In this document: positions 62,994-64,000 of the stretch, piece by piece
How positions within the stretch are numbered: position 1 is the first letter of the stretch
Layout of the letters: each line of letters opens with the position of its first letter
Origin: Vibrio sp. DW001
GTDB taxonomy: Bacteria > Pseudomonadota > Gammaproteobacteria > Enterobacterales > Vibrionaceae
Direction: 5' to 3'
NCBI RefSeq assembly: GCF_029016285.1
Contig: NZ_CP091975.1
Location: 434,001 to 498,000 of the forward strand
DNA: 64,000 bases
Position numbers and translations under genes: made by a program
The notes under the pieces: model-generated
What the model was told of the DNA's origin: nothing
Database searches by the model: none
The model's input: the letters and a program-made list of their open reading frames with translations, nothing else

Positions 62994-63463
62994 AAGCGGA
63001 AACCTAAACCCACTTCAACACCTTGCTGCCACTGTTCGTAATCGAAAGTGGCATGCAAGTCTACATTATCTGATATTTTCATTAGGCTGGTGACTTCGGC
63101 GGACACTGTACTTTCTTCAGTCCCATCTTCAAGAAACTCTTTTGTAGTATGAATTGTACTTTTAAGCGACAGTCTTTCGTTAAAGGTATAACTGACCCCA
63201 CTTAGAAAACCATTCTCATTATGCAACTCGGAAGAGTTGTCTAAACGTGCCCCTACATAAAGATCGACAGAGTCAAACAAAGAATAAGCATAACCACTAT
63301 CTATCTTCCAAGAGTCGGATTCATTATTGGATTCAGTTTGACTAGACAAAAACAGTTTATGAGGTGAACCTTCACTTTGAGTAGGAAGGTTTGGTAACGT
63401 AGCCGCAAAGGTGTGTGCCGAAAAAACAGAAAGGCCGACACATATGAATAGTGTTGTCTTCAT
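62990..63463 (-). CDS. Outer-membrane beta-barrel-like protein
   Basis: A 157-residue exported protein with signal peptide (about 1-20, ending FAA), then alternating polar/hydrophobic stretches such as [20 protein letters not shown] and a terminal VGLGFRF. The final Phe fits a C-terminal beta-signal recognised by the BAM complex. This suggests a small outer-membrane beta-barrel of about eight strands, but the function is unknown. Sigma-E would be a plausible regulator; no promoter was identified. A hypothetical gene occupies the same place between rraA and thrA in V. cholerae, as I recall. Confidence 0.7.
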   Translation of the reverse strand: MKTTLFICVGLSVFSAHTFAATLPNLPTQSEGSPHKLFLSSQTESNNESDSWKIDSGYAYSLFDSVDLYVGARLDNSSELHNENGFLSGVSYTFNERLSLKSTIHTTKEFLEDGTEESTVSAEVTSLMKISDNVDLHATFDYEQWQQGVEVGLGFRF

Positions 63464-63790
63464 TTACGCCTCCCTGCTGATTGTTATTGTTATTATGCTT
63501 GTTCGATTTTTGTTCTGACTTTGACTGTCAGTAACTTTAATTAAAACACAAAATCAGAAAAGCGGATCCTTCTATTTTGTTCTTTATATAGTTGTTTTGG
63601 TTATTTAGAGATTGATATTTCAAGCTATTTATTTGAAAAACAATCAGTTAATAAGTGAGTCTCAAAAATGGGTTTTTGTCGAAAATAAGAGGCAGAGCGA
63701 AAAAAAATTGAACTTTAAATTGACTCTATGAGTGAAAATCGGTAAATGTATGGGTAAGCAAACACAAAACACGAATATAAATACATAATT
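63464..63790 (+). promoter_or_regulatory. Upstream region and candidate promoter of the thr operon
   Basis: This 327-bp spacer has no gene. The best promoter for thr is TTGACT at 63720-63725 and TAAATG at 63743-63748 with a 17-base spacer, predicting a start near 63755 and a short leader before thrL. Confidence 0.5.
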
Positions 63791-63865
63791 ATGCATACAG
63801 TACGCCACACAATAATGACCATAACCATTATTACCGACATTACCAATGTTGGGGCAGGCTGCTAA
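63791..63865 (+). CDS. thrL: thr operon leader peptide
   Basis: A 24-residue peptide rich in regulatory residues: six Thr and five Ile, with the core TIMTITIITDIT and the end NVGAGC. Translation speed through these codons senses charged tRNA-Thr and tRNA-Ile and sets the fate of the downstream attenuator. It is shorter in Thr/Ile runs than E. coli thrL but has the same plan, including a GAG-like end. It is not in typical ORF lists because of its size; the start is the ATG of MHTVRH. Confidence 0.88.
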   Translation: MHTVRHTIMTITIITDITNVGAGC

Positions 63866-63879
63866 ACGAAAGAAATTTC

Positions 63880-63919
63880 AAAAAAAGGCCTGTATCCAAG
63901 AAGATACAGGCCTTTTTTT
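63880..63919 (+). terminator. thr operon attenuator terminator
   Basis: A perfect 17-base-pair hairpin (arms 63880-63896 and 63903-63919; core GGCCTGTATC/GATACAGGCC, loop CAAGAA) ends in seven T. It sits 15 bases after thrL and 35 bases before thrA, the expected geometry of a translation-controlled attenuator. Confidence 0.92.
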
Positions 63920-63953
63920 ATACAAGTTTTAAACATACTGGAGGTAGGTAGGG

Positions 63954-64000
63954 ATGCGAGTTCTCAAGTTTGGTGGATCATCGTTAGCAGATGCTGACCG
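63954..64000 (+). CDS. thrA: Bifunctional aspartokinase/homoserine dehydrogenase I, N-terminal start
   Basis: Only the first 15 full codons are in the window, cut by the right edge. The peptide MRVLKFGGSSLADADR closely matches the E. coli ThrA N-terminus (MRVLKFGGTSVANAER) and contains the aspartokinase KFGG ATP-binding motif. A GGAGGTAGGG ribosome-binding site precedes the ATG. The attenuator with a Thr/Ile leader peptide confirms thrA over other aspartokinases. Confidence 0.93.
   Translation, partial: MRVLKFGGSSLADAD

Overview
This window is ordinary chromosomal core sequence from a gammaproteobacterium of the family Vibrionaceae, most likely a Vibrio. The basis is protein-level similarity to Escherichia coli and Vibrio cholerae gene families, gene order (fbaA-mscS-argO/argP-yggE-serA-rpiA-fau-ssrS-zapA; rpoE-rseABC-lepAB-rnc-era-recO-pdxJ-acpS; rlmD-relA-mazG-pyrG-eno; ftsB-ispDF-truD-surE-pcm-nlpD-rpoS-mutS; gltBD/yhcC-GGDEF-arcB-arcA-rraA-thr), and a moderately AT-rich base composition. 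No insertion sequence, prophage, CRISPR array, tRNA or rRNA gene was seen.

Layout. 1-7.6 kb: end of fructose-bisphosphate aldolase, the MscS channel, the divergent ArgO exporter and ArgP regulator, a SIMPL-domain protein, then a leftward block of serA, rpiA, fau, 6S RNA (ssrS) and zapA. 7.8-13.7 kb: ygfB with the two ubiquinone hydroxylases ubiH and ubiI, ytfK (a small protein linked in E. coli to SpoT), a 760-bp non-coding stretch holding a candidate small RNA and a 28-bp perfect palindrome, then ygfZ divergent from sdhE-cptA. 13.8-25 kb: nadB, a small putative zinc-ribbon ORF, the sigma-E envelope-stress operon rpoE-rseA-rseB-rseC, and lepA-lepB-rnc-era-recO-pdxJ-acpS. 25-36 kb: barA convergent to acpS, then rlmD-relA-mazG, pyrG and eno. 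36-45.5 kb: ftsB-ispD-ispF-truD-surE-pcm-nlpD-rpoS, convergent mutS, and pncC. 45.5-48.7 kb: a leftward set mtnN-cbiB-btuF plus a TRIC-type membrane protein. 49-55 kb: gltB-gltD. 55.7-64 kb: yhcC, a PAS-GGDEF diguanylate cyclase, arcB, convergent arcA, an 830-bp gap with possible gene remains, rraA, an outer-membrane-like protein, and the thr leader/attenuator running into the start of thrA.

Functional themes. Regulation is dense: two hybrid histidine kinases (BarA, ArcB) and the ArcA regulator, sigma-E with its anti-sigma system, sigma-S, RelA plus YtfK on the stringent-response side, 6S RNA, and a c-di-GMP synthase. The rest is housekeeping: translation and RNA processing, cell division (ZapA, FtsB, NlpD), isoprenoid, ubiquinone, NAD, pyridoxal and cobalamin metabolism, nitrogen assimilation and DNA repair.

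No clearly new multi-gene system was found. The most interesting unexplained signals are non-coding: the candidate sRNA with its upstream palindrome (11.5-11.7 kb), a 6S RNA that abuts the fau start codon and appears to contain its ribosome-binding site, a hairpin between lepA and lepB, repeats around the rpoE promoter region, and possible gene debris between arcA and rraA.
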